From Schistocerca nitens (Eukaryota > Arthropoda > Insecta > Orthoptera > Acrididae), in assembly GCF_023898315.1 (NCBI RefSeq), contig NC_064614.1, forward strand, positions 113,615,501 to 113,679,500: a DNA stretch of 64,000 bases, given 5' to 3'. The position numbers and the translations under genes are program-made. This document shows positions 21,420-32,049 of this stretch, in pieces. How positions within the stretch are numbered: the first letter of the stretch is position 1; the number at the start of each line of letters is the position of its first letter. The notes beneath the pieces were generated by a model. That model saw only the letters and a program-made list of their open reading frames with translations. It did not search any database and had not been told where the DNA came from.

Positions 21420-21730
21420 AATAGAATCTAAGTCACGAAACAATTACTGATTTCGCCCTATAACAAAAGATATTAACTAGGAATGATCAAAATAAATTAG
21501 GAAATTGATTACATACACAAAACTAAGCACAAAATTAGATCTGATGCTATATTCTTTAAGATTGAGGACCAAGCTATCTCTTTTATGGAAATGCAGATTA
21601 TATACATACATGTTAAAGGTAATTAGGCAAAAATGGAAATAAAATGAATTTAAGGATGCAGATGGCAAAACAAGAGAGGAAGTAAAAAGATCCCAGCTTG
21701 CTTCATCACAAGACAAACAAAAATTTTATA
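21420..21730. other. Unassigned AT-rich sequence
   Basis: Nothing recognisable apart from short chance frames. Confidence 0.3.
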
Positions 21731-21734
21731 TATA

Positions 21735-21777
21735 TTTGGTATCTGTTCTTTCAGATCTGTCTGAAAGAACAGACACC
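21735..21777. repeat. Short near-perfect palindrome
   Basis: Arms of about 18 bases (GGTATCTGTTCTTTCAGA and its complement with one mismatch) around two bases. The motif AAAGAACAGACACC recurs at 21974-21987, suggesting the ends of a short inverted-repeat element. Confidence 0.8.
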
Positions 21778-21819
21778 ATTTTGATCCAGCAGCCATTACG
21801 AATTAAGACAAAAAGGAAT

Positions 21820-22345
21820 TACATACATTGACTGCAAGTGGGTATTGATTGAAATCAATGGGAAAGTTGAAAATTTGGGCCAGACCAGGGTTCAAACCCG
21901 CGTCTCCTGCTTACTAGGCAGATGAACTGACCACTAAACCATCCAGACACAGTGGTCACTGCAACTGTGCCCAAAAGAACAGACACCACATAATTATATA
22001 TAATTAAGGCAAGATGGCCAATGATCTCTCCAGTTCAAATGCATATCAGGCTTGAACTCTTACGGGAATTGGCAAAATGACATAAGTAATGAGAATAATG
22101 AGCAAGGGTCAATACATTAGTAGTGTGTGGATAAGACGAGAATTTGGGTCTGATGGGAGGCATGCTAGGGTAGACTGTGCAGTAGCAGTGACTGCTGTGG
22201 CCAGATGGCATAGTGGTCAAAGCACCCGCGTAGTAAAGAGGAGACCCATGTTTGAATCCCAATCCAGCACAAATTTTCATGTTTCCCCATTGATTTCAAT
22301 CAGTGCCAACATGCAGCCAATGTCTGTAGCTCCTTTGGGTCTTAA
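21820..22345. repeat. Foldback repeat with two tRNA-like arms
   Basis: The left arm (about 21835-21985, minus sense) and right arm (about 22185-22340, plus sense) are inverted copies. Each holds a tRNA-like block: complement of GGTTCAAACCCGCGTCTCC on the left and TGGCATAGTGGTCAAAGCAC with TTTGAATCCC on the right. Both are followed outward by ATTGATTTCAATC-type sequence. About 200 bases separate the arms. It resembles the other tRNA-derived foldbacks in design but uses a different tRNA-like head. Confidence 0.75.
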
Positions 22346-22349
22346 ACAA

Positions 22350-23475
22350 ATTTGTTTCTGTAACTATGGTCTGATTTGTGAACGATGGCAGTCTGCGCAG
22401 GTTGAGACAAGAATGAGGATTGTATTGTTGCTGGTTCAAAGTGACGGTTGGATTACCCTCATACAAGTGCTTTGCACATGATAAAAGCTTGTATACAACA
22501 AATTATATCTGTCGCTTGCTTCTGTAAAGTTTGTTGCTCACTCCACCATCAGCCATGATGACTCGCAACAAATGGAATAAAAATTCACTAAATAACTTTG
22601 CTACAATTGTGTATCATGTTTGCATTGCATACAAATTTCACAGCAGAATGCTCAGTACACTACTGAATGCTCATTGGCTATCAGAGAACACATGAAAAAG
22701 ATGCGCAGAACAAGCTTAAAGCTTGACTGTCATCATTCATGACTAACTATAGTGCCTCTCTCAAACTCAATGTGTCACCTTTACGATAAGTAGCAACCTG
22801 TCCTTTGCTTAATATTTTTGATATTCCAACGTGGAGTTTCCATTATTTGTTTCTGAAACTAGTGTTTATTTTCTTTTGTGCCTTTGCCCTTGTGTCCCCA
22901 GGTGAAGTACTGTTGCCTGTACTATACTACACTCCACTGAAATATCACTTTCCCTCACTTATATATATACTATGAGATTTGGACATCACACATTGAACTT
23001 CAGAACATGAATTCAATTTGTCTCACATGGAATGTCTGCAACAGTTTCACTTTTCATGCCATATATTTTTAGACATAAATTTACAATTTGAACATATTTT
23101 TGCTTCTTGTGTTATAAAATGGGACTGATCCTGTTACCAGTTATTTATTTACAAACCATAACAATTAAAATAAAATTTTATTTTGTTTTCAGTAAAGAAG
23201 ATAAACATATGATCCATAATTAATATTACATTTGAAACAATGAAAGTGGCCATTCAAGAATAACAATGGTGTGATGCTTTAGACAAAATGCGTATGAGAT
23301 GATGTTACTTTTTTTGGTCTGAAAGTTTCGTTTTTACAAAATGAAAACTTTTTGCAGTACAATACCCAAACACAAAGAGATGCTAACAATCCATGAGCAG
23401 AAGTCTTGATACTGTAATAATCATTCACTATTATTTACATGTTGGTTCCTAAGTGGTACTGCATTACTGAATAAT
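22350..23475. other. Unassigned sequence downstream of Ir8a
   Basis: This lies just beyond the Ir8a stop codon on its 3' side. It probably includes the 3' untranslated region. TTTATT sequences near 23145 and 23172 would read as AATAAA on the minus strand and are candidate polyadenylation signals. Nothing else is recognised. Confidence 0.35.
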
Positions 23476-23479
23476 AATG

Positions 23480-23709
23480 TTAATATAGCTGATTTCTTGG
23501 GAAAACTGAGATATATGAAACTCGAGGTGCAGTCTTTTCCATTACTGGCCGGAATTCTTTCCCTATTGTCACTTGTTTTTTGGGAATTTTTGCTGATGCT
23601 GATGTCACATTAACTGTTGTCAGCTTTTTCCTCTTGTAGTAAAATATTTCTCCAGCAAGAGTTATCATAGCCAGTGCAAGTCCAAATAAGGTTGCTATGA
23701 AAACACCAC
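23480..23709 (-). CDS. Ir8a: Ir8a terminal exon: fourth membrane segment and tail
   Basis: Last exon of an ionotropic receptor of the Ir8a type, an olfactory co-receptor that assembles with tuning receptors in the ciliary membrane of sensory neurons. The exon starts after a good acceptor (TTCTTTGCTACAG at about 23722-23710) with GT, which completes a glycine codon begun in the previous exon. It encodes GGVFIATLFGLALAMITLAG, the fourth transmembrane helix, then YYKRKK and a tail of about 55 residues ending FPRNQLY and a TAA stop. The junction LESLG-GVFIATLFG is a hallmark of Ir8a as I know it. The frame is clean. The alternative, Ir25a, is less likely because its tail and helix differ. Confidence 0.85.
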
Positions 23710-23714
23710 CTGTA

Positions 23715-24190
23715 GCAAAGAAGCAAGAATAGCAATGAAAAAAGTATGAAATATTATGACAACGATAAAATGTTCAATACAATGTGCCATAGAAGAAAGG
23801 GAAAAGAGGGGAATGTGACTATACATATTTGTGACATCAATGGCAGATGTAAATTAGATTTTTTTTATTATTATAAGGCCTCTTTATAAACCAATGTTAT
23901 TTTCATTTTATCCATTAAAACTGTCTGGTGAAATCTTGTGACTAAAAACAAAGGGTTTGTTTGTAAAACAACTTCTTCTGATACCAGTCATGATTTCATT
24001 TTCATTATATTTTGCATGATGCATTTCAGGAAATGATCCCCATTTTTCAAGTATGTGTTTTGTGTGCTATGCCATTTATTCATGATGTTTTTGATGTGTG
24101 AGATACTTTGATTGTTTTGATGACACAGCTATTGCATGCACAGCAGGTGGGAAAGTGCAAGTAGGGGTGGTCAAATGTAATATCATGGGC
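23715..24190. other. Intronic sequence of Ir8a
   Basis: First part (3' end in gene sense) of the 13.2 kb last intron. No element is recognised before the mariner remnant. Confidence 0.4.
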
Positions 24191-24191
24191 C

Positions 24192-25193
24192 AATGAGCAG
24201 TAATAAAATTGCACTGTAAATTAGGAAAACCAGCATCAGAAGCTTTCAAAGATATGAAGCCAGGCATGTTTGTCTTAGCCATGCACAAGCATGGTTTTCA
24301 ACATTTAATAATGGAAGTGAATCTTCAGAAGATGAAGCACATGTCAGATGCCCTTTGTCTGCTTAGGTAGATGGGGTGGGGGGCAAAGGAAATTGTTACC
24401 AATGATAGACAAATTACCACCAGAAAGCTTGCAGTGAAACTTGGTGTCATTAGGAATTACCTAGGTCCATTTTAGAGAGAGATTCACACAAGAGAAAGAT
24501 TTGTTGCATTTTGTGCCATTTTCGATAACACAAGAGCTGAGAGAGCACTAAGTGGTAAGTTGTGCCTGTTTCATTACCACAGTTAATAAGGATCCTAATT
24601 TGTTGAAACAAATTATAACTAGGGATGAAAGTTTGTGTTTTCACTTTGAGCCAGAGACAAAATGTCAGAGTATGGAACATTGTCACTGAGGAAGAAGAAA
24701 TTCAGGTTGCAGAAATCATCCATCAAGAAAATTATTATTGTTCTTTGATGCTTCTAGAGTGATCTATTGTGAGTTTCTCTCTGCGGGTATAACAGTGACT
24801 GGACAGTACTACTTAGGAGCTATGCAACATCTCTTTGCTCACATGTATCATTTTGGGCCACATCTGTTCAAGTGCTAGAGTTGGGTTCTTCTGCATGATT
24901 TCACTGACTCAGTGCGCACTAACCATGAAACAGTTTTTAGCATGAAAACAGAAATGCATGCTTGAAAAATTACCCTTTTTGTCTGATTTGGCACCTGCAG
25001 ACTTTCTTCTGTTTCTGAAAATTAAATGAGCTTTAAAAGACAATCATTGTAGTGACACTGAGGACATTCAAAGTGCTGTGGCCAACAGACTAAAGGAGGT
25101 ACACACTCAGGATTTCCAGTGTTCTTTCAACAATGCGTATGGTCAGTATAAAAGTTGTGCGAAGGTGCAAGGGGATGATTTTGAATCCATGTA
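24192..25193 (+). pseudogene. Mariner transposase pseudogene in Ir8a intron
   Basis: Broken reading frames follow mariner order on the plus strand, antisense to Ir8a. KLHCKLGKPASEAFKDM is the start of the N-terminal DNA-binding half. RQITTRKLAVKLGV is its second helix-turn-helix. DPNLLKQIITRDESLCFHF carries the first catalytic region (ITGDE in active enzymes, here ITRDE). Frame-shifted DLAPADFFLFLKIK marks the last catalytic aspartate. The end ...DDFESM then TAA closes at about 25193. The span of about 1.0 kb equals a full-length mariner gene, but more than five stops or shifts make it dead. Terminal repeats were not located. Confidence 0.8.
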
Positions 25194-25440
25194 AGTGCAA
25201 AATTGAAATAAAATTCTTAGTTTGGATGTAATGCTAGCTGTCTCATTACTTATTTGATGTGCTGTGTGTATTTGAGGTTGTCAATTTTAATTACAGAAAC
25301 TCTTCACTCAAGGTTAATACAGAAATCAAAGTATAAGAAGTGCAAGGCCTGTGTTACAATACAGAAACTGAGAATGACAACAGCACTGCATTTAGTGTGG
25401 CAGTGAACTTTGAATATGAGAAAATATTGTGTGAAAATTC
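25194..25440. other. Intronic sequence after mariner remnant
   Basis: Probably includes the untranslated end of the mariner element; no inverted repeat was identified. Confidence 0.3.
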
Positions 25441-25444
25441 ATGT

Positions 25445-25690
25445 TTTGAATTCGTGATACAATTGGATAGATAAAAAATCAGGTCATCAAGTGGCAGCAG
25501 AAACAGTATGAAAAATTAAGGAAATGTGCAAGATTTCAGAGCCGGTGCCTCCTTCTTCTAGCAGAAGGGTTGAAAGGGCAGGAAGAGAGATGAAGGAAAA
25601 TGACTCGTGAAGTTTAACAAATGTGGAGAGTTACAGAAAAGTCATCCAGAACATGTTATCAGTGGTGATTTACCATACAGGATGAGAAGG
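25445..25690 (-). repeat. Single arm of foldback repeat family
   Basis: Matches the left arm of the foldback at 4320-4795: ATTGGATAGATAAAAAATCA, AAGTGGCAGCAG, a hairpin motif (25528-25565, minus) and the GAGTTACAGAAAAGTCA block in the same order. Only one arm is present, so either the other arm was lost or the element can exist as a single unit. Confidence 0.65.
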
Positions 25691-25934
25691 AAGATTCAAA
25701 ATAAATGATTTAGATGGCTATATTTTGCATTTATATTTTATAGGTGGGCCTTGTAGTATAGTATTGAAATAAATTAGATTTACTTTCATTCCAATTGATC
25801 CGTAGTGAGGAGGTTCTCCAGGATGAAGAACATGTCATAAAAACAATGATACATGAGAAATATTTACAACTGAAACAAATAATCTAATGTACCTTCCATA
25901 GGTCCCAAGCGGAATGATAATCATTTTTTTAAAT

Positions 25935-26722
25935 CTACATCTACATCTACATGACTACTCTGCAATTCACATTTATGTGCTTGGCAGAGGGTTCATCGAA
26001 CCACAATCATACTATCTCTCTACCATTCCACTCCCGAACAGCGCGTGGGAAAAACGAACACCTAAACCTTTGTGTTCGAGCTCTGATTTCTCTTATTTTA
26101 TTTTGATGATCATTCCTACCTATGTAGGTTGGGCTCAACAAAATATTTTCACATTCGGAAGAGAAAGTTGGTGACTGAAATTTCGTAAATAGATCTCGCC
26201 GCGACGAAAAACGTCTTTGCTTTAATGACTTCTATCCCAACTTGCGTATCATATCTGCCACACTCTCTCCCCTATTACGTGATAATACAAAATGAGCTGC
26301 CCTTTTTTGCACCCTTTCGATGTCCTCTGTCAATCCCACCTGGTAAGGATCCCACACCGTGCAGCAATATTCTAACAGAGGATGAACGAGTGTAGTGTAA
26401 GCTGTCTCTTTAGTGGACTTGTTGCATCTTCTAAGTGTCCTGCCAATGAAACGCAACCTTTGGCTCGCCTTCCCCACAATGTTATCTATGTGGTCTTTCC
26501 AACTGAAGTTGTTCATAATTTTAACACCCAGGTACTTAGTTGAATTGACAGCCTTGAGAATTGTACTGTTTATCGAGTAATCGAATTCCAACGGATTTCT
26601 TTTGGAACTCATGTGTATCACCTCACACTTTTTGTTATTTAGCGTTAACTGCCACCTGTCACACCATACAGCAATCTTTTCTAAATCGCTTTGCAACTGA
26701 TACTGGTCTTCGGATGGCCTTA
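25935..26722 (-). pseudogene. CR1-like LINE 3' part
   Basis: The minus strand holds the end of the reverse transcriptase and C-terminal domain, open from about 26747 to 26232: LQSDLEKIAVWCDRWQLTLN, NSTKYLGVKIMNNFSWKDHI, ASQRLRFIGRTLRRC, TLVHPLLEYCCTVWDPYQ and ERVQKRAAHFVL. It then continues into a 3' untranslated region that ends in CATCTACATCTACATC on the plus strand (an ATGTAG-type tandem tail). The same domains and tail occur at 58709-60131. Only the last third survives, a typical 5'-truncated LINE insertion. Confidence 0.85.
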
Positions 26723-26984
26723 CTAGATGGTAAATTACAGCATTCAAGCTTTCGCAACCAATGGTTGATTCATCACGAAAGAGGGAAGGAGAGGGAAAGA
26801 CGAAAGGATGTGGGTTTTAAGGGAGAGGGTAAGGAGTCATTCCAATCCCGGGAGTGGAAAGACTTACCTTAGAGGGAAAAAAGGACAGGTATACACTCGC
26901 ACACACACATATCCATCCACACGTACACAGACACAAGCAGACATTTGTAAGGCAAAGAGTTTGCCTTACAAATGTCTGCTTGTG
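26722..26984 (-). repeat. Repeat with GAAA-hairpin motif and 53-bp palindrome
   Basis: The minus strand runs from a perfect palindrome (26932-26984) through a GTGTGTGTG-type stretch and a pyrimidine-rich stretch to a hairpin motif, GTGATGAATCAACC then GGTTGCGAAAGC (26742-26780). I recognise the order as a common locust repeat. The hairpin differs by one base from the CTGATGA box of hammerhead ribozymes. No protein is encoded. Confidence 0.6.
26932..26984. repeat. Perfect 25-bp palindrome
   Basis: CACAAGCAGACATTTGTAAG and the next five bases (GCAAA) form one arm, GAG is the loop, and the exact complement follows. It sits at the junction between the hairpin-bearing repeat and the LINE remnant. 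Confidence 0.97.
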
Positions 26985-27985
26985 ATTTTGTTGATATTTC
27001 ATCATACCCACTAGATGTTTTTGATTTTAAAGATTTTATGATGGACATTACTTCTGTTGGGGTAGTGAGGGTCAAATTCATATTATGGAAGTTACTTGAA
27101 ATGTCTGGTCTGAGGTATTCCATAGCAGCATCTACAGAACCTGACAACTCCATCTTTTCAATAACAGTTATAAAATGTTTGTTAAAAAGTTCTGCAACAC
27201 TATACACATCTGTCACCAATGTATCATTTGTATTGAATTGTATGTTAACCAGGAGCCTAGAAACAATGGAGAGGCTCCATCCCTGCTGCAGCCACAGTGG
27301 TCCACAACCCCATGACAACTACCGCAGTCCACTTCACCCCTCCACTGCCCCACACTGAACCACTCTTTCAGGGTTATTGTGTGGTTTGGCCTCTGGTGAA
27401 CCCTACAGGGAATGTCTCACATCAGACGAGTGTAACCCTATGTTTGTGTGGTAGCTTAATGGTGGTGCACGCGTACGTGGAGAACTTGTTCGCACAGCAA
27501 TCACCAACATAGTGTAGCTGAGGCGGAATATGGGAAACCAGTCCGCATTCACTGAGGCAGATGGAAAACCATCTAAAAATCACCCCAGACTGGTTAGCTC
27601 ACTGGACCTTGACACAAGTCCGCAGGGTGGATTCATGTGGGGAACCAGGCACTCCTTCCCAGTCCGGAAGGCTATGCGTTAGACCGCACGGCTAACCGGG
27701 TAGGCTAATGTATCATTTACTCTTAATGCTATTTGTCCCTCTTGATGTCTGGTTCTACCGGTCTCCTGCTTCACTATATCCCATATTGTATTTATTTTGT
27801 TATCTGATACGACTATTTTTTTCTTGTAATATATTTGCCTTGATGTCCGTATCACAGTCTTTAATATTTTGTAGTATTTCTTGTAATGTGCCACATCATC
27901 AACATCAGAACTGTTTTGGATTGACAGATACAGTTTTCTTTTTGTAGAAGAAAGCATGTCTGGAAACAAAATTACCTGGACAGTG
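26985..27985 (-). pseudogene. LINE linker remnant split by a SINE
   Basis: The minus strand encodes the region between endonuclease and reverse transcriptase in two halves. The first (27985-27719) includes STKRKLYLSIQNS, HYKKYYKILKTVIRTSRQIY and INTIWDIVKQETGR. The second (27218-26985) includes YSVAELFNKHFITVIEKME and VMSIIKSLKSKTSSGYDEIS. The last block equals IKSLKSKMSAGVDEVP of the LINE at 18957. The two halves are separated by a SINE with a target-site duplication. The domain ends abruptly at the palindrome. Confidence 0.75.
27230..27706 (-). mobile_element. Full-length tRNA-derived SINE with target-site duplication
   Basis: On the minus strand it starts GCCTACCCGGTTAGCCGTGC, a tRNA-like head with A box, and carries TGGTTCCCCACATGAATCC as a degenerate B-box region. 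A long body follows, with TTCCATCTGCCTCAGTGAAT, CGTACGCGTGCACCACC and GGTTGTGGACCACTG. It ends in an AATAC-type tail (GTATTG on the plus strand). AATGTATCATTT flanks it on both sides (27218-27229 and 27707-27718), a 12-base duplication. It inserted into the LINE remnant on the same strand. Confidence 0.9.
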
Positions 27986-27986
27986 C

Positions 27987-28343
27987 AATATGTAAAATAA
28001 GGGAAAGACAACCACACACCTATAACACATTGATGGACGGAGCACAGAAACATGTGACAGTAGATAGCTTCCACACTATCTTTCGAGCACTAGCCCCTTT
28101 TCCAGCAGAAGTACACACATTCAAACACACAAATACAGAGACACTCAAATACATGCTCCCGTGGCCACAGAAACATTCATTTCTGTGTAGTTGTGTGTGT
28201 GAATGTGTATACTTCTGCTTGAAAAAGAGCTAGTGCTCAAAAGCTAGTGTGGATGTTGTTTTCTTCTATGTGTTTCTGTGCCTCATGCATCAATCCATTA
28301 CAGGTGAGTGGTTACATTTCCCTTATTTTTCATGTTGCTCCAT
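27987..28343. repeat. Foldback repeat with two hairpin motifs
   Basis: Inverted arms (about 27987-28140 and 28185-28343) share AAAATAAGGGAAA, GCACAGAAACA, AGCACTAG and GCAGAAGTA blocks in mirrored order. Each arm has a hairpin ending in GAAAG or AAAAG (minus 28080-28110; plus 28213-28245). It lies immediately upstream of the LINE remnant in the minus sense. Confidence 0.65.
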
Positions 28344-28344
28344 T

Positions 28345-29636
28345 CTGGAAAGCAAAAGGTTTTTGTGGCCTTGCAATGTAATATATTCCAGAAGTCTCAA
28401 TCAAAAACTATGATTAACTTCTTGTGGCTATGGTTTACCATCATGAAAAATTTTGTGAATGACATTTTAGTTGCCTTTTGACTGTAAAATTATGTATTTG
28501 TAAAACCCAATATTGTAATTTTGATCATGTGGCCTTTATCAAGTGGAAATAATTGTGCCACAGTGTGTCAAAACCACAAAATCATCTGACATGTCATGAC
28601 AAAGAAGATGGCTTTCTTTGCCTTGTTTTTGTGATTATGACATTTTTATGTGAAGCGCATCCCGAATATGTAGCTCATAGTCTGCTTTATTTTTGCATGC
28701 ATCTGTGTGTTGAATAAATAATTCCAAATCTGTTTTTGTTTCATATAAAACAAAAGCTAGTTTTGTCATATAGTGTTCTGTGGGAATGTCAATATGTTCC
28801 TGCTTATGAACCCATGTGTGAACTGCTTGATTTCAGTGTATTGTAAATATATTGTTTGTATTCTACTTATTTTTAGTTCACATCCATTTTCATACTCTCT
28901 CACATTTAATGGCGAATACCAAGTGCACCCATACCTGGAGGTCAGATGGGCAGGGTAACCCCCCAGATTTCAGGAAAAAGAAAAAAAAAATAGTGGAGTC
29001 AGGTGTTATTCTTTCAGGAAAATGATTTAAAGTCAGTTCTATGCTGGTTTTTAATGGAGTCACAACTGTAACTTTTTTATGGCTAAGTCCTCATTTGTCT
29101 TTCAAAATATTATTATAAATACAACCTATCCCCAAGTCTGCCTCACCTCCCCCTCCCCGCACCCCCTCTCCTTACAAACTATTGTGTGGGCACTCTTGTC
29201 CTGGAGTGAGTATGCATTTCTGTTTTGAATGGTGCTATATCTTGTCACGGAATGAATATGTATTTCTACTTTGAATCGTGTTGCTTCTCGCCACTGAATA
29301 TTCTTTGTAGTCTTGGTGACTAAGGCATTCTTCCTTTCAAAGGCCGAAAGTGCAACACTAAATGTGTTTGCGTGTTACAAACAGGTACTACAAACAATAC
29401 ATTTTAGCAGAAATCAATGTACTGCAATAATTCTCCCACCCCAATGAAAATTTAAAAGAAAATAATCCACATTTTACGCTTTCTTCGTTAAATCTACTAA
29501 AGAATTCTGTATTATTAAAGTTTACTAAATGCAGCAGAATTCAGTGAAGTACATTCACAATATACTTTACAATCTGTACAAAAAAGCCCTTCAATACAGA
29601 ATATTTTTGTTGCATAATGGTAACCTAGAACAATAT
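28345..29636. other. Unassigned intronic sequence
   Basis: AT-rich Ir8a intron with a purine run at about 28970-28992. No element identified. Confidence 0.3.
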
Positions 29637-29955
29637 TGTCGCAGAAGAAGCTAAGTAGAACAATCACTATGGTGTAGTGGTTATGATACAAGACTGTTGC
29701 GTGGAGGGTCATGAGTTCAAAATTCACCTGAGCTGTCAAATTTTAATTTCTATATTTGGTTCAAGTACATCCTAGAAGTATCCACAAATGTCAAGAATCA
29801 TTGTACTGGAATGTTCTGAAACTGTATGTATACTGTATGTGTTCTGGCCGGAGGCAGTTTGCTCTGCGCTCTTATATGTGCAAGTACTGAATAAACCTTT
29901 GTTATGTGAAGTTAGTGTTTGTCATTCATCTAATTACACCTTCTTCTGGGTGACA
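29637..29955 (+). repeat. Left LTR of Gypsy element with tRNA-like segment
   Basis: Begins TGTCGCAGAAG and ends GGGTGACA. It has CTGAATAAACC as polyadenylation signal near 29890. A tRNA-like stretch (29665-29735) carries TGGTGTAGTGGTTA and GAGTTCAAAATTC, matching A- and B-box spacing. Confidence 0.9.
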
Positions 29956-30179
29956 TTATTCTGGTGGAGACGCTGGGTATTGGAACTTGTGATAGCGCAC
30001 ATTATCGACAACACAGTGGCTCCCATCAGGCCATGACAGAGCCACCATTTACATGGCGTAAAACCTGAGTTCAAGCCATATTCAACAGATTGCAATGTAT
30101 CGGAGACAGAAGAAGTAGTGGATGTTACGATGACAGCAACTGTGTGCCACCACATGAGACACCCTTCCGGGTTCTCTGG

Positions 30180-30900
30180 TGACGATGGCCAAGAACCAAA
30201 CTAGTGGCTACTTGGAGAACACTGCCAAGCAATGGTATGAGAACAACAAGGAGAAGTTCACAAGCTGGGAAGTTTTCCAGGCGGAACTGCGCATGTATTT
30301 CAGCGACACACAATGACAGAAGTGCAAGGCTGAAGATAAATTAAAGTGCAGGGCACAGTGTCCAGGAGAAACTACAGCATCCTACATTCAAGATGTCTTG
30401 GAGCTGTGTAAAATAATAGATCCTAGAATGAAGGAGTAAGATAAGGTTGTGCATCTCATGAAGGGTGTTGCTGAAGACATGTAGCAAGCCCTATTCCTGA
30501 AGGAGGTTTTACCAGCAGACGACTTCATAAAATGGTGCCAGTATATCGAGACAATGCATCAAAAAATAATTACACACAAGAAGTTTGAACAGCTTCAAAA
30601 CATCGTATCGATATCTCTGATGGAGGAAGGAACTGATTTCACAAGTATACTTCATCAGATAATCAGAGAGGAAGTTTGGAAGGCACTTGGATTGCACAGC
30701 GAGCAAAAAACAGAGACACTTCAAGAGGTTATAAGGGAGGAAGTGGAACAGACATCGAACTCAGTCTCTCCAAAGTTACATTCAAGAATGCTGTATGAGG
30801 AGCCTGTTTGGGCACCAAGGAAGACTGACATCTGGAGGACCCAGGATAACCAACCAGTATGTTTTCACTGCCAGAAGACAGCAGACCGATCTTAGCTGAT
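30180..30900 (+). pseudogene. Gypsy gag remnant
   Basis: From an ATG near 30187 the frame reads MAKNQTSGYLENTAKQWYEN and WEVFQAELRMYFSDT, then a stop. It continues with TASYIQDVLELCKIIDPRM, KVVHLMKGVAEDM and PADDFIKWCQYIETMHQK. These are the capsid-type blocks of arthropod Gypsy gag proteins. The end contains VCFHCQK, the first half of a zinc knuckle, whose second half is lost. At least three stops were seen before the longest open stretch (30554-30895). Confidence 0.8.
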
Positions 30901-31079
30901 GCCAACTCTGGGATGACGAAGATGAGCAAGAAGATGTGGGTGCAGGATGATGTAAGTCACCATCACCGCAAGCCAGTCGCTGGAGAGGATGCTCCCCAAC
31001 ATGCCGATCAAGGTCTCCATCACCATTTAGAAGCTCCAGCCGATCACCTAGCTGCCGCACTCTGGAAAACTAAAGGGTG

Positions 31080-31390
31080 CGACTTTGGAGGTGAGGCTGC
31101 TGAAGAGAAAAATCCTCCGCCGTTGATCACTAAAAAAATGATAGGAAATGACGTTGATATCCTCATGGACTCTGGAGCATCATATTCAGTCATTTTGGAG
31201 AAGTACCTTTGCCAGTTGCAGAAAACCACATTCATCGACAACAAAACATCTCTGCTGAAGGTGGCTAATGGGAAATATGTAAAACCTACAGGAAGATGTG
31301 TCATTCATGTGGGTATAAGTGGCCCTACACAGCCCTTAGGATTCATCATCCTACAAGAGTGTAGTCATGACATCATTTTCGGATAGGATT
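31080..31390 (+). pseudogene. Gypsy protease domain
   Basis: VDILMDSGASYSVILEKY contains the active-site DSGA of retroelement aspartic proteases, and SHDIIFG near the end matches the conserved I-I-L-G block. It precedes the reverse transcriptase by about 650 bases. The frame is open here but stops soon after (at about 31384). Confidence 0.85.
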
Positions 31391-32049
31391 TTTTGAAAGT
31401 TTCTCAGGCAATTATATATTGTTGTCACTCGAAAATTATGCTAGACGAGAAGAGATACTGTGGACAGGAAGATGTGCATCCGAGTGTGTGGAGACTAGAG
31501 TGTGCTGGATGAAGTGATCATTCCTGCAGTCAGCACTAGAAAGGTAACTGTCATGTGTCTTGCCATGCATCAACCCATGGATCTTGTAGTGGAATGTAAG
31601 AGAAGCCTACCACTGAAGAATAACTTGGTCATCCCAGCCTCTTTTGTCTCGTTCAAGAATAGATTCAGTGAATTGTGGATAGTTAACTGTCACCTAGAAC
31701 CACAGATCCTTCCAAGACGCACATGCATAGGAAATACTGAGGTGTAAATTGCCGAACAGCTGAGTGTCATAGAAACCTCCCACACTGAGTCTGTGGGCGA
31801 AATTGATGCTACCACTATGGACAAGATCTTCTAGCTCGACTATCACCAGATCTCACTAAGGAACAACAGAAGAAGCTACTTGCCATTCTTCAAAAGTTCT
31901 CTGAATGCTTTGATCCACAGGTGAAGAGCAAATTAGACAAATTGACAGTGAAGCACCAGATTAGCACTGGAGACCATCAACCAATAAGCCGCAGAGCGTA
32001 CCGTGTGTCAGCAATGGAATGTTGAATAATTCATGATGAGGTAGAGAAA

